The notes under the pieces are model-generated. The model was given only the letters and a program-made list of their open reading frames with translations. It made no database searches and had not been told where the DNA came from. Position numbers and translations under genes: made by a program. A stretch of 64,000 nucleotides of DNA from Idiomarina seosinensis (GTDB lineage Bacteria; Pseudomonadota; Gammaproteobacteria; Enterobacterales; Alteromonadaceae), in NCBI RefSeq assembly GCF_003987275.1, contig NZ_PIQF01000001.1, forward strand, positions 1 through 64,000. Reading direction: 5' to 3'. Within the stretch, counting starts at the first letter, position 1; the number at the start of each line of letters is the position of its first letter. Positions 17,346 through 25,735 of the stretch are shown here, piece by piece.

Positions 17346-19913
17346 TTAAATATTATTCAGTGCTGCTAAGGCCACCGCCATCTGATAGACGATCTGTGTA
17401 CCGCTCACCCAAAGGTCTAAGCTGTCTTTGTAAGACGTATCCAGTGGCACAACAATGGTGTCGCCCGGCTGCATCACCAGCGTGCTGTTTCGGAACCAGC
17501 TATCGTGAGATTCAACGGTTTCGATTAAGCCGTTAGCGCGTATCACATAAATGCCCTCGTCGTCGGCGCGTTTCTTAACACCACCGCTGCGGCTAAGGTA
17601 CTGGGATAACTCGACGCCTTCCTCGTAACGGTAGGTGCTTGGCATTTGCACTTCGCCAACAATCGACACCATGTTGCGGCGTGAAGGCACCATAAGCCGG
17701 TCACCGTCCATTAGTTCAACATCGTAATCAGAACGGCCCGCAATTACCGACGGAATATCGATAATTAAGCGTCCTACCGCTTGGGTGTCCTGCAAATCGT
17801 TAAGTAATTGAGTCAGTTGCTCGTAATTAATGTTATTGCCGTCGCCGGTCAGGGTCTGGCTGGCGATTTCCTGACGCAGGCGTTCGGTCAAACTACTAAT
17901 CCGCTCGCGTTCAATCGACTTAATCTCTTCGCGGGTAAATACAGAGCCTTCGATAAAGGCATTTTTGGTAAAGCCACCCGCGCGTTTAATTAAGTCCTGC
18001 AGTGTGTCACCACGGCGTACCGCGTATGTTCCCGGGAATCTGACCTCACCACCAATTTCAACATCGACAGTGTCCGACCATTCCGGAATTCTAAACACAT
18101 TGAGCCGATCGCGTGCCTGAACATCAATCGTTTCGTTACCCGATAACACCGACTCTAAATTAAACGGCAAGTACTCGGTCTGCGCTTCACCATTTTCAAT
18201 AGTAGTGCGAGTTACCTCGGCGCGGGCCAGGAAAGCAGATTCTTTCAAACCACCGGCGGCGGCAATCATATCCTTAACATTAGCGTTAACCACCAACGGA
18301 TACTCGCCTGGGTAGCGCACCTCGCCAGAAACCCGAATGTACTGGGCTTGGTTATCCACACTACCTTGGGCACTCAGCCGAGCAATAACTGAATCTAATA
18401 AGCGGCTACGGGAAAATCGCGCGGTTGTTTCAGCATCAACATCGCCACTCACAGACTTAGAAAACCCGGCATTGATACGGTTCTGTTCTCTTTCGAAACG
18501 GCTAAAGAACAACACTTCATCACGCGGCTGCAAGGTTAGGTTGTGCTCTTCATCACCATCAATCGCCAGTCCCGGATTAAACTGCAGCACTGAAATCTCA
18601 CGGGTATCGGCATCATCGCGGATGAGCAAACCGTAGTTAAGGTCTGTATCCGGCATTAAATCCTGAGTGACGCTGGTGACAAAGTCACTGATGGATAAAC
18701 CAGGGTACCATTCGTAGCTGCCGGAGCGGGTTACGGCACCAGTGATCTTAACCGAATTATCAATCACCTCAGAAATCCGTGGCACACGTATTTCATCACC
18801 TTGTTTAACGGCTAGTTGCAGAGCCTCGTCGGTCGTTGCGTCAACAGTTTGTAGCACACGCTGGCTGTCTTTAACCCGGTACAGCTGAATGGCTTTCAAA
18901 TACGCCGACGGCAGTTCCCCTCCGGCAAGTTCTATCGCATCTTCCAGTGTTTCGCCTTGCTTTAACTCATAAATAGCAGGACGCAATACTTCGCCATTTA
19001 CTTTAACCGAGCCGCCCCGAGGGGGAATAAATACCGCGTCACCAGGTTGTAAAATACGATCCTTACTACCGTCACCATCAATCAGTAAGTCGTAAACATC
19101 GAAGGTAACAATGGTTTCGCCAGAGCGCTTAAGTTGCACGTTACGCAAAGAACCAATGTTCGAAAAGCCACCGGCGGCAATTAATGCCTGGCTAATGGTC
19201 GTCAGCGAGCTGACCGTATAAGCGCCCGGTTGATAGGCTTCGCCTAACACAAAAACCTGCATGCTGCGTAGTTCGCCCATCGACACCGCCGCCTGCATGC
19301 CGATCATTCGCTTGCTGACTTTGTCTTTAATAAATGATTTGAGCTCTTCGTACGACATACCCGTGACGGTTAGTGGGCCCAAATCTGGCACCGTAATCAC
19401 ACCTTCACGGTTTACGGTTAACTGGTGATTAATGCTTTCTTTACCATAAAGCTGGATAAGAATAGTGTCGCCCGGGCCAATGCGGTAGCTGCCGGGTACT
19501 GGCGCATTGCCTATAGGCGCAAAGGTTGAGGGCTCGCCGGCAAAAATGTCATAACCAAAAAATTTAAGCTGCTCTTCAGACTCACGTTGTTGGTCACTGC
19601 GGCCGCCGGTCCGCTCTCCCTCACTTTGGTTTCGTTCAACAGTGCGAGGCTTAACCGTATCTTCGCGCTGAAAATCGTCTGAGCTGGAGCTGGACGACGA
19701 GCTGGTTAAACTGTCTAAGTCAATGCCGTACTGCCGCGCTAACGCCCGTTGTTGCGCGGGCGGTAGGTTTTTAAGCTGTTCAATCTGGGCCTGACTGGGC
19801 ATGGACTGAGCCATTGCATTTGGCGTTGCGGCTAGCGAAACGCCAACAATACACTGAGTGATTAATAATCCTTTAACGACCGCTTTTATACCGCGGTTAA
19901 CCATATTTCGCAT
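17346..19913 (-). CDS. Large SLBB-domain polysaccharide export protein (Wza/GfcE class)
   Basis: This protein is 855 residues, more than twice the length of classical Wza (about 380). It has a signal peptide but no convincing lipobox, a Ser-rich linker with eight consecutive serines (about 70-80), the Poly_export domain (PGSYRIGPGDTILIQLYG, about 140-230) and then about six to seven SLBB/beta-grasp repeats (VFVLGEAYQPGAY, VKVNGEVLRPAIY, VKITGAVTRSGSY, IRVSGEVRYPGEY, VEIGGEVRFPGTY, VSIVGEVQMPSTY). A C-terminal hydrophobic segment ends it. It should form the periplasm-spanning export channel for the polysaccharide made downstream. The start could be ATG 19913 or ATG 19904. A serine linker and multi-SLBB layout are typical of marine gammaproteobacterial versions. 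Confidence 0.9.
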   Translation of the reverse strand: MRNMVNRGIKAVVKGLLITQCIVGVSLAATPNAMAQSMPSQAQIEQLKNLPPAQQRALARQYGIDLDSLTSSSSSSSSDDFQREDTVKPRTVERNQSEGERTGGRSDQQRESEEQLKFFGYDIFAGEPSTFAPIGNAPVPGSYRIGPGDTILIQLYGKESINHQLTVNREGVITVPDLGPLTVTGMSYEELKSFIKDKVSKRMIGMQAAVSMGELRSMQVFVLGEAYQPGAYTVSSLTTISQALIAAGGFSNIGSLRNVQLKRSGETIVTFDVYDLLIDGDGSKDRILQPGDAVFIPPRGGSVKVNGEVLRPAIYELKQGETLEDAIELAGGELPSAYLKAIQLYRVKDSQRVLQTVDATTDEALQLAVKQGDEIRVPRISEVIDNSVKITGAVTRSGSYEWYPGLSISDFVTSVTQDLMPDTDLNYGLLIRDDADTREISVLQFNPGLAIDGDEEHNLTLQPRDEVLFFSRFEREQNRINAGFSKSVSGDVDAETTARFSRSRLLDSVIARLSAQGSVDNQAQYIRVSGEVRYPGEYPLVVNANVKDMIAAAGGLKESAFLARAEVTRTTIENGEAQTEYLPFNLESVLSGNETIDVQARDRLNVFRIPEWSDTVDVEIGGEVRFPGTYAVRRGDTLQDLIKRAGGFTKNAFIEGSVFTREEIKSIERERISSLTERLRQEIASQTLTGDGNNINYEQLTQLLNDLQDTQAVGRLIIDIPSVIAGRSDYDVELMDGDRLMVPSRRNMVSIVGEVQMPSTYRYEEGVELSQYLSRSGGVKKRADDEGIYVIRANGLIETVESHDSWFRNSTLVMQPGDTIVVPLDTSYKDSLDLWVSGTQIVYQMAVALAALNNI

Positions 19914-20065
19914 GCGAATGAGATCCCAAAATTGAAGTCAATAATGCTATATTTTACTTTGTGAGTCGCCTATTGTAATCACAATATAAAGGATGTCTAT
20001 AGAACATCTGAACGGAGCCAATAAATCGCTTGCAAAAACACGCGACAGAAGCTACCGTGGCTAGT

Positions 20066-20100
20066 AATCAACCACAAGAACGTGGGTGATTGGCCAATCA
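20066..20100. promoter_or_regulatory. Mutually exclusive inverted repeats in the gfcA leader
   Basis: AATCAACCAC (20066-20075) can pair with GTGGGTGATT (20082-20091) with one mismatch. The TGAT of the latter also belongs to the perfect palindrome TGATTGGCCAATCA (20087-20100). Both lie 40-75 bases before the gfcA start. They could be an operator or alternative leader hairpins. Confidence 0.35.
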
Positions 20101-20142
20101 AGAAAGTAATGTAAAAGTTACGAACACATAGAGGTGTTTATT

Positions 20143-20490
20143 ATGATGAAGAAATTAGCAGCCGCAATCGCGGCAACAATGCTAGCCGCTTCTCCAGTAC
20201 TGGCTGAACCTATGCCATTACCACAACAAAGTGGTGGTGGTGGTGTTGGTGCTGGTGCTGGTGGTGCCGCAGGTGGTGCCGCAGGTGGTGCCGCAGCCGG
20301 TGGTATCGGTAGCTTGTCTATAGCTGCATCCGCAGCAATCGCTGGTGCTGTAGCCGTTGGCGTTGCAGTCGCAACCGAAGGTGATTCGGATACCGGAGTC
20401 GGTGATGGTGACGGAGACGGTGATGGCGACGGCGATGGTGGTGGTCCAACCACAACCACAACCTCGACCACTACGTCGACTAACGGTTAA
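20143..20490 (+). CDS. gfcA: GfcA-like small Gly/Ala/Thr-rich protein of the capsule export operon
   Basis: From ATG 20143 (GAGG 8 nt upstream; an in-frame GTG at 20134 is less likely) this is a 115-residue protein. It has a signal peptide, a Gly/Ala-rich segment with a GGAAGGAAGG repeat, a hydrophobic alanine/valine helix (about 63-82), a GD dipeptide repeat, and a C-terminal Thr/Ser run (TTTTTSTTTST). The composition and the Thr/Ser tail match E. coli GfcA/YmcD, the first gene of the group 4 capsule operon, and gfcB, gfcC and gfcD follow in the same order. The molecular function of GfcA is not established. Confidence 0.75.
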   Translation: MMKKLAAAIAATMLAASPVLAEPMPLPQQSGGGGVGAGAGGAAGGAAGGAAAGGIGSLSIAASAAIAGAVAVGVAVATEGDSDTGVGDGDGDGDGDGDGGGPTTTTTSTTTSTNG

Positions 20491-20512
20491 TTGCCGTTAA
20501 GCCGTAATAAGT

Positions 20513-20544
20513 AAAAAACCGCTGTTCACGCAGCGGTTTTTTTT
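20513..20544 (+). terminator. Strong intrinsic terminator between gfcA and gfcB
   Basis: The stem AAACCGCTG / CAGCGGTTT has a 6-base loop (TTCACG) and is followed by an uninterrupted T tract to 20544. Because gfcB has no obvious promoter of its own, this likely acts as a partial terminator giving more gfcA than gfcBCD transcript. Confidence 0.85.
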
Positions 20545-20611
20545 ATATCCTAGCGCTGCATAACGATACAGGAATAAAATCACGCCAAGGGTTATGGCAT
20601 AGGGTCCCAAA

Positions 20612-21394
20612 ATGCAGCTACCTCGCATTGCTAAAGAACTTTCTAAAACAAAGCTTTCTAAAACAATTCTGCTATTAAGTACCGCCGTTGCCGTCAGTGG
20701 TTGTGGGTCGCGCGTCTACAGCATGATCGATACCGTCGACTACACCTTATTTGGCCAACCCGATGTTGCTCTAACCTCCGAGCAAATCAAGCAACTGCCT
20801 TATGCCGCACAGTATGCTCAGTTTGGCGAGCAGCCTCGTGCCGTGGTTATGCTGGCCTTTATTGACAACCAATTAGCAAATCGTGGCCCGCAATATCAGT
20901 GGGCAGCGGGCGAAGACGATATCCTGCTAACCGAAAATGGGCGTATGGTTGGTACCCGTAATCTGGCGGGTGAACTTAACGTGATCAAACAAGACTTAGT
21001 CAACCTGCGAAGCGAGCAGGGTGATCCGCTGTATTGCCTGACATCAAAACCCCAAGACACCGATGGCTGTGCCAAAAGCTGGCAGGCGACTGCTGAGGTT
21101 ACCACGGATTTTGGTCGGCAGCGTTACGGCATTAAAAGTCAAATTACCGATTTGCAACAACAATCGATTCAGCTACCCAATGGCGACACGGTGAACAGTT
21201 TAAAAGTAACAGAATCAGTGACCAGTAACGGGCTGTCAGCGAACGGTAAACCAAGCCAATGGCAGTACAATAACGCTTATTGGATAGCAATTGATAGCGC
21301 CGCCGGTGAGGTATTAAAAACCGAACAGCAGTTGGTGCCCGGCTTACCGCGATTAAAAACCGTCAGCCTTAAGCGCATAAAAGGGTCTCAATAA
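20612..21394 (+). CDS. gfcB: GfcB/YjbF-family outer-membrane lipoprotein
   Basis: This 260-residue protein has an N-terminal signal and lipobox ending at Cys31 (AVSGC). The mature body matches the YjbF/GfcB family: YSMIDTVDYTLFGQPDVALT, then a VVMLAFIDN strand, and a later WQYNNAYWIAIDSAAGEVLKTEQQLVPGLP region. It is a periplasm-facing lipoprotein needed, in group 4 capsule and Yjb systems, for polysaccharide secretion. The stop overlaps the gfcC start by 1 nt. The start is the first Met of the frame; no strong Shine-Dalgarno site is seen, so a later Met is possible. Confidence 0.85.
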   Translation: MQLPRIAKELSKTKLSKTILLLSTAVAVSGCGSRVYSMIDTVDYTLFGQPDVALTSEQIKQLPYAAQYAQFGEQPRAVVMLAFIDNQLANRGPQYQWAAGEDDILLTENGRMVGTRNLAGELNVIKQDLVNLRSEQGDPLYCLTSKPQDTDGCAKSWQATAEVTTDFGRQRYGIKSQITDLQQQSIQLPNGDTVNSLKVTESVTSNGLSANGKPSQWQYNNAYWIAIDSAAGEVLKTEQQLVPGLPRLKTVSLKRIKGSQ

Positions 21395-22266
21395 TGTTAA
21401 AACGACTTACCCTATTTGTTGCCAGCCTGATACTGTCACAAACCGCTTATAGCCAACAGCCGCAGAACAGTATTCAGGTAACGGATCTGAGAACCAGTAA
21501 CAGTTCGCAGCAATATCAGTTGCCACCGAATATTCGCATCAGTGAATTATTAAATCGGCTGGTGGCGGATCCCCGCTCAGTCGACTGGCAGCGCTCTAAA
21601 CTGGGCTCCGCAAGACTACAAAACCAATTGAACGAGAAAAAGCAGCGGGTTTTAGCAGAGCTCTATCAGTTAAAACAGTGGGGGATTGATGAAGGTAATG
21701 CCGAGCTGACCAATAATGCCTCGCGTCTGATCGAGCTTATCAGTCGTTCGGACTTTCAGGCGAGTTATTTTTTAGGTATTCCCTATTACGAACAGCGCGC
21801 TCAGCGGGCGGACAACCCCGTATTACAAGAGCCCGCGGTAAATCAGAACGAGAATGTTAGCAGTGACTTTACCGTAACGCTGTATCCAGCCGACGCTGCG
21901 GGAAGGGCAGCACTGGTTGGCTTGTTTAGCGAGCCCTCGTTAATAACCGCAGGTGAAAAGCTCAACACGGCGATCGAAACCCACTCGTTACAGAAAGGTG
22001 CTGAACCCAATATAGCTTGGCTGATCCGGCAAAACGGTGATGTCGCTGAACTGCCCATCGCCTATTTTAATCGCGGTCAAACAGCCAAGTGCTACCCGCA
22101 CAGTCGCACACGACCGCTGCGTAGTATCGACAACGAGCAGGCCGTTAATTGCTGGCCGAGCACAGAGTTGGGGACCGGCGATACCTTGTTCGTTGGGCTA
22201 AAAGGCCATGACAAGTTAAATCGCCAACTGGTTGAGCTGTTAAAATTCCGGGTGATGCCATTATGA
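21394..22266 (+). CDS. gfcC: GfcC/YjbG-family capsule biosynthesis periplasmic protein
   Basis: This 290-residue protein has a signal peptide (MLKRLTLFVASLILSQTAYS). The body has the GfcC plan of two beta-grasp-like domains, similar to SLBB folds, joined by a helical hairpin: LPPNIRISELLNRLVADPRS at the start, then VTLYPADAAGRAALVG, then the C-terminal GDTLFVGLKGHD. GfcC is periplasmic and implicated in capsule assembly. It is coupled to gfcB (1-nt overlap) and gfcD (4-nt ATGA overlap). Confidence 0.85.
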   Translation: MLKRLTLFVASLILSQTAYSQQPQNSIQVTDLRTSNSSQQYQLPPNIRISELLNRLVADPRSVDWQRSKLGSARLQNQLNEKKQRVLAELYQLKQWGIDEGNAELTNNASRLIELISRSDFQASYFLGIPYYEQRAQRADNPVLQEPAVNQNENVSSDFTVTLYPADAAGRAALVGLFSEPSLITAGEKLNTAIETHSLQKGAEPNIAWLIRQNGDVAELPIAYFNRGQTAKCYPHSRTRPLRSIDNEQAVNCWPSTELGTGDTLFVGLKGHDKLNRQLVELLKFRVMPL

Positions 22267-24443
22267 AGTACTGCAAAACGTTAGTTCCGACCTTGGTTGC
22301 GTCAGTCGTTGCTCTGGCGGCTTCTAGCCAATCGGCTAGTGCACAGGAAATTAGCGACGCGCTTTACCATCAGCCGACACAAAGTGATTTTGGCGGTGCC
22401 GGGTTATTGCAAATGCCAAACGGGCGGATGAATCGGGCCGGTGAATTTACCTTTTTGTATTCAGATAACGAAGAATACCGTCGAATGGCGCTTAGCCTGC
22501 AGTTATTCCCATGGCTGGAAACCACCATTCGCTATAATGATATCCGGACTCGTCGTTACAGTCCGTTTCCGGGGTTTAGTGGGGATCAAACCTATAAAGA
22601 TCGCGGCCTTGACGTTAAATTACGACTACTGGACGAATCACTTTACTGGCCGGAAATAAGCGTGGGGTTGCGGGATATGGCAGGCACGGGTCTGTTTGCC
22701 GGAGAATATGTGGCAGCCAGCAAACGTTGGGGCGACTTTGACTTTACCCTGGGTATGGGCTGGGGCTATTTAGGCCAGCGCGATAATATCAGTAATCCGC
22801 TGTGCGAGGTCAGTGATGACTTTTGTCAGCGGGACGGTGGTTTTAATGACCGCGGCGGTTCGTTCGAGACCGACAAATGGTTCCGTGGCGAAACGTCGGT
22901 TTTTGCCGGGGTTGAATACCAAACCCCCTGGCAGCCGTTAAGTGTAAAGGTCGAATACGACGGCAACGATTACAGTAATGACCCTTCGGGTACTAATATT
23001 GAAGTGGACAGTCCGGTTAATGTGGGCTTGCATTACCGGGCAGCCGATAATCTAAACCTGCAGTTAAGCTATGAACGCGGAAACACCTTTATGTTTGGTG
23101 TGAATCTGCGTATGAACTTTAACGACGTAAGCCAGTACAAAGACCGCCCGCGCAAACGCGATGCGCGGGATATTGCACAACGCGCTGCTAGCATCGATGC
23201 CGTTGACAGCAATAAATTGCGGCGTGACCTCGCTAAAGAAGGTGGCTGGGGGGCTCAGACTATCAGCGTGTCAGAAGATGGCACCACACTGACCACCGAA
23301 GGCTACCCGGGTGGCTACCGTGACCAACTTGAAGCATTAGATCGTTCGTCGCGGGTATTATTAACGACGCTGCCGGAATCGATTAAAGAATATCGGTTTG
23401 TTGATAAGGTGCTGGGTATGCCACTGGCGGAAACGCGGGTAGATGCAGAGCAACTGGAAGCACAGCTGCTGCAAAGTCACCTGCAGGCAGATGACAACGA
23501 ACTGATGTCATTGCACGAGCCGAGCGCAATAACCAGTGCAACAGATAATACAGAATCAGGCTACAGCCTTCACGACAATGAATTTAAATTAGGCTGGCCA
23601 GATTTTGGCGGACGGCCACTGTTAACTCAAAGCTTTGGTAACCCAGAAAACTTTTATATGTATCAGTTGCGGTTTGATCTGCAGATGGACTGGCAGCTAA
23701 GCCCTAACGTATGGGTGGACGGCACACTGGCGTTTAACGTTCTGACCAACTACGACAAGTTTAACTTTTTAGTACCAGGCGAAGAGCAAAAGTTACCACG
23801 GGTAAGAACCTACATTCGGGAATACGTCACCCAGTCGGATATCTGGCTGGAAAAGTTGCAGGCAACCTATGTCAAACAGCTGCATAAAGACTGGTATGCC
23901 TCGGTTTATGGCGGTTACTTCGAACGTATGTACGCTGGCATGGGCAGTGAGCTATTATACCGTCCGTTAGATAAGGGCTGGGCTGTTGGCGTTGATGTTA
24001 ACTACGCCAAGCAGCGCAGCTTTGAGAACCATTTTGGCATGCGCGACTACGACACAGTAACCGGACATGTTACGGGGTATTTAAAAGTACCTTACGTGGA
24101 TGATGTGCTGTTAAAAGTAGCCGCGGGCCGCTTTTTAGCGCAAGATGTCGGGGCGCAGTTTAGTGTCGAAAAGAAATTTGATAGCGGCATGATCGTCGGC
24201 GCCTACGCAGCGCGCACCGACGTATCCGCGGAAGAATACGGTGAAGGAAGCTTTACCAAAGGCTTTTACCTGAGCATTCCGTTTGACTTATTACAAATAC
24301 ATGATAGCTCAGGCCGCGCAGCCTTTGGCTGGACGCCACTCACCCGTGACGGTGGCCAAATGTTGTACCGCTCACGTCAGCTATACGGCATAACCGAAGC
24401 CCGTGGCCGCTACTACTCGGAGTCGGAGCTATACCAGCACTAA
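22263..24443 (+). CDS. gfcD: GfcD/YjbH-family outer-membrane exopolysaccharide protein
   Basis: This 726-residue protein has a signal peptide (cut near SASAQEI). It then has the YjbH opening QSDFGGAGLLQMPNGRMNRAGEF and dense beta-strands typical of an outer-membrane porin-like barrel, with a central less regular region (about 320-440) containing charged helices. The C-terminal half (GWPDFGGRPLLTQSFGNPENFYMYQ to the end) is a second barrel-like part. YjbH/GfcD proteins are thought to act as dual-barrel outer-membrane conduits for polysaccharide. It is the last gene of gfcABCD. Confidence 0.88.
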   Translation: MKYCKTLVPTLVASVVALAASSQSASAQEISDALYHQPTQSDFGGAGLLQMPNGRMNRAGEFTFLYSDNEEYRRMALSLQLFPWLETTIRYNDIRTRRYSPFPGFSGDQTYKDRGLDVKLRLLDESLYWPEISVGLRDMAGTGLFAGEYVAASKRWGDFDFTLGMGWGYLGQRDNISNPLCEVSDDFCQRDGGFNDRGGSFETDKWFRGETSVFAGVEYQTPWQPLSVKVEYDGNDYSNDPSGTNIEVDSPVNVGLHYRAADNLNLQLSYERGNTFMFGVNLRMNFNDVSQYKDRPRKRDARDIAQRAASIDAVDSNKLRRDLAKEGGWGAQTISVSEDGTTLTTEGYPGGYRDQLEALDRSSRVLLTTLPESIKEYRFVDKVLGMPLAETRVDAEQLEAQLLQSHLQADDNELMSLHEPSAITSATDNTESGYSLHDNEFKLGWPDFGGRPLLTQSFGNPENFYMYQLRFDLQMDWQLSPNVWVDGTLAFNVLTNYDKFNFLVPGEEQKLPRVRTYIREYVTQSDIWLEKLQATYVKQLHKDWYASVYGGYFERMYAGMGSELLYRPLDKGWAVGVDVNYAKQRSFENHFGMRDYDTVTGHVTGYLKVPYVDDVLLKVAAGRFLAQDVGAQFSVEKKFDSGMIVGAYAARTDVSAEEYGEGSFTKGFYLSIPFDLLQIHDSSGRAAFGWTPLTRDGGQMLYRSRQLYGITEARGRYYSESELYQH

Positions 24444-24479
24444 CCGCGCATAATTTGCACAAATATGACATAACAGTGA

Positions 24480-24509
24480 TTGCAGCAACAATCCTGACTG
24501 CGATAGAAT
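24480..24509 (+). promoter_or_regulatory. Putative sigma70 promoter of the polysaccharide operon
   Basis: TTGCAG (24480-24485) and TAGAAT (24504-24509) are separated by 18 bp. They sit about 60 bp upstream of the ops element, where a promoter for an RfaH-controlled leader would be expected. The choice is by pattern only. Confidence 0.45.
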
Positions 24510-24567
24510 ACACGCTTGCTAAAAATTTGTTAAACAAACAACCAAACCGGACCGTGGGAACCGCAAC

Positions 24568-24583
24568 CCAGGGGCGGTAGCGT
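24568..24583 (+). promoter_or_regulatory. ops element / JUMPstart core (RfaH recruitment site)
   Basis: CCAGGGGCGGTAGCGT matches the 3' half of the enterobacterial JUMPstart sequence and contains the complete ops core GGCGGTAGCGT (24573-24583). The site lies on the coding strand between the candidate promoter and wzz. RfaH binds the paused polymerase at ops and prevents Rho termination in long surface-polysaccharide operons, here about 23 kb. Confidence 0.88.
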
Positions 24584-24625
24584 ACCCAAAAGCGCCTAAT
24601 GTCGTATCTTGCGCTAATAAAGAAT

Positions 24626-24758
24626 CCGTAACTTGCGTCCCTAACGCAAGCAATACAAAACCCGTACCTTGCGTCCCCGATGCAAGCAATACAAAATCCG
24701 TACCTTGCGTCCCCGACGCAAGCAATACAAAACTCGTAACTTGCGTCCCTGACGCAAG
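24626..24758. repeat. Four tandem 36-bp palindromic repeats (family B)
   Basis: Copies of CTTGCGTCCCnGACGCAAG start at 24632, 24668, 24704 and 24740, exactly 36 bp apart, joined by CAATACAAAA-nCCGTA linkers; a decayed half-copy lies near 24608. Each copy can form a 7-bp stem. The last copy ends 16 bp before the wzz start codon, and the local Shine-Dalgarno site is weak. The rest of 24444-24774 holds the promoter and the ops element. Confidence 0.92.
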
Positions 24759-24774
24759 CAAAAAGAAAAAAGCA

Positions 24775-25734
24775 ATGAACCAAAACCAAAAAAACTACAC
24801 ACCCCCAACATACCAACAGCCGGACCCCGCAGACGACGAAATCGATCTCCGCGAACTGTTCGGCATCATCTGGCAAGGCAAATGGTGGATCATCGCCATA
24901 ACTTTCGTATTTGCTGTAGGCTCTGTCATTTACTCGCTAAGCCTGCCTAATATTTACCAATCTGAAGCCACACTAGCGCCGACCGAAGAAGCATCCGGCG
25001 GCGGCTTATCGGGTATGGCAGGTCAACTCGGTGGACTCGCGAGCTTAGCCGGCGTTAATATCGGCAAATCAGGTACTGATAAAACCACGATGGCTATCGA
25101 AGTGCTTAAGTCTCGTTCCTTTTTGACGGACTTCGTAAAAAAATACAAAATACTGCCGGAGCTGATGGCCGTAGAGAGTTGGTCCCCTAGTAGCGGATTA
25201 ACATACAACACTGAAGTGTATAACCCAGAAACCAATGAATGGGTACGCGAAGTAGAACCCCCTAAACAACCCAAACCAACCAGCTGGGAATACGTAAAAA
25301 CATTCCGGGAACTAATGTCTGTGACTAGTGATCAGGAGACAGGATTAGTCAATGTTTCGATTAATCATCAATCACCCGAAGTTGCCAAACAATGGGTGGA
25401 ATGGTTAGTGACGGATGTAAACAACCACATGCGCAACCGAGATATTAAAGAAGCACAGCGAAGTCTTGAGTATTTAAACAATGAGCTGCAAGACACCTCT
25501 CTCAGCAATATGCAGCAGGTTTTCTATCAGCTGATAGAAAAGCAAACCCAAACCATTATGTTAGCCAATGTAAGGCCTGAGTATATTTTTCAGGTACTTG
25601 ACCCTGCTGTAGTCCCGGAACAAAAAGCGAAACCTTCAAGAGCTCTAATTTGCATTATTGGAACATTCCTAGGTGGGTTCCTAAGTGTTGGCTTTGTTTT
25701 AATTAGAAACATATTCAGAAAAGAAGAAAAGTAG
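24775..25734 (+). CDS. wzz: Wzz-type polysaccharide chain-length determinant
   Basis: This 319-residue inner-membrane co-polymerase has the Wzz N-terminal domain with TM1 ([19 protein letters not shown], about 38-56), a periplasmic helical domain (about 57-285) and TM2 (about 287-309) preceded by the Pro-containing [15 protein letters not shown] motif. There is no C-terminal tyrosine-kinase domain, so it is a PCP-1-type regulator of Wzy-dependent chain length rather than a Wzc. It is the first gene of the ops-controlled operon; rmlB follows after 1 nt. Confidence 0.92.
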   Translation: MNQNQKNYTPPTYQQPDPADDEIDLRELFGIIWQGKWWIIAITFVFAVGSVIYSLSLPNIYQSEATLAPTEEASGGGLSGMAGQLGGLASLAGVNIGKSGTDKTTMAIEVLKSRSFLTDFVKKYKILPELMAVESWSPSSGLTYNTEVYNPETNEWVREVEPPKQPKPTSWEYVKTFRELMSVTSDQETGLVNVSINHQSPEVAKQWVEWLVTDVNNHMRNRDIKEAQRSLEYLNNELQDTSLSNMQQVFYQLIEKQTQTIMLANVRPEYIFQVLDPAVVPEQKAKPSRALICIIGTFLGGFLSVGFVLIRNIFRKEEK

Positions 25735-25735
25735 T

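Noticed and set aside
19961-19987. CRP-like site TGTGA to TCACA between wza and gfcA
   Set aside because: The half-sites are 13 bp apart instead of 6, so it does not fit a CRP dimer.
20118-20471. Minus-strand Pro/Ala/Ser-rich ORF opposite gfcA
   Set aside because: It mirrors the Gly/Asp/Thr-rich gfcA coding repeats; gfcA has the signal peptide, ribosome site and operon context.
24626-24758. CRISPR-like array (regular 36-bp spacing)
   Set aside because: The linkers are nearly identical rather than unique spacers, each unit is itself a palindrome, and no cas genes are near.
24340-24876. Minus-strand ORF of 178 codons before wzz
   Set aside because: Its product is a translated palindromic repeat (recurring FCIACVGDARYG), and it overlaps gfcD, the ops element and wzz.
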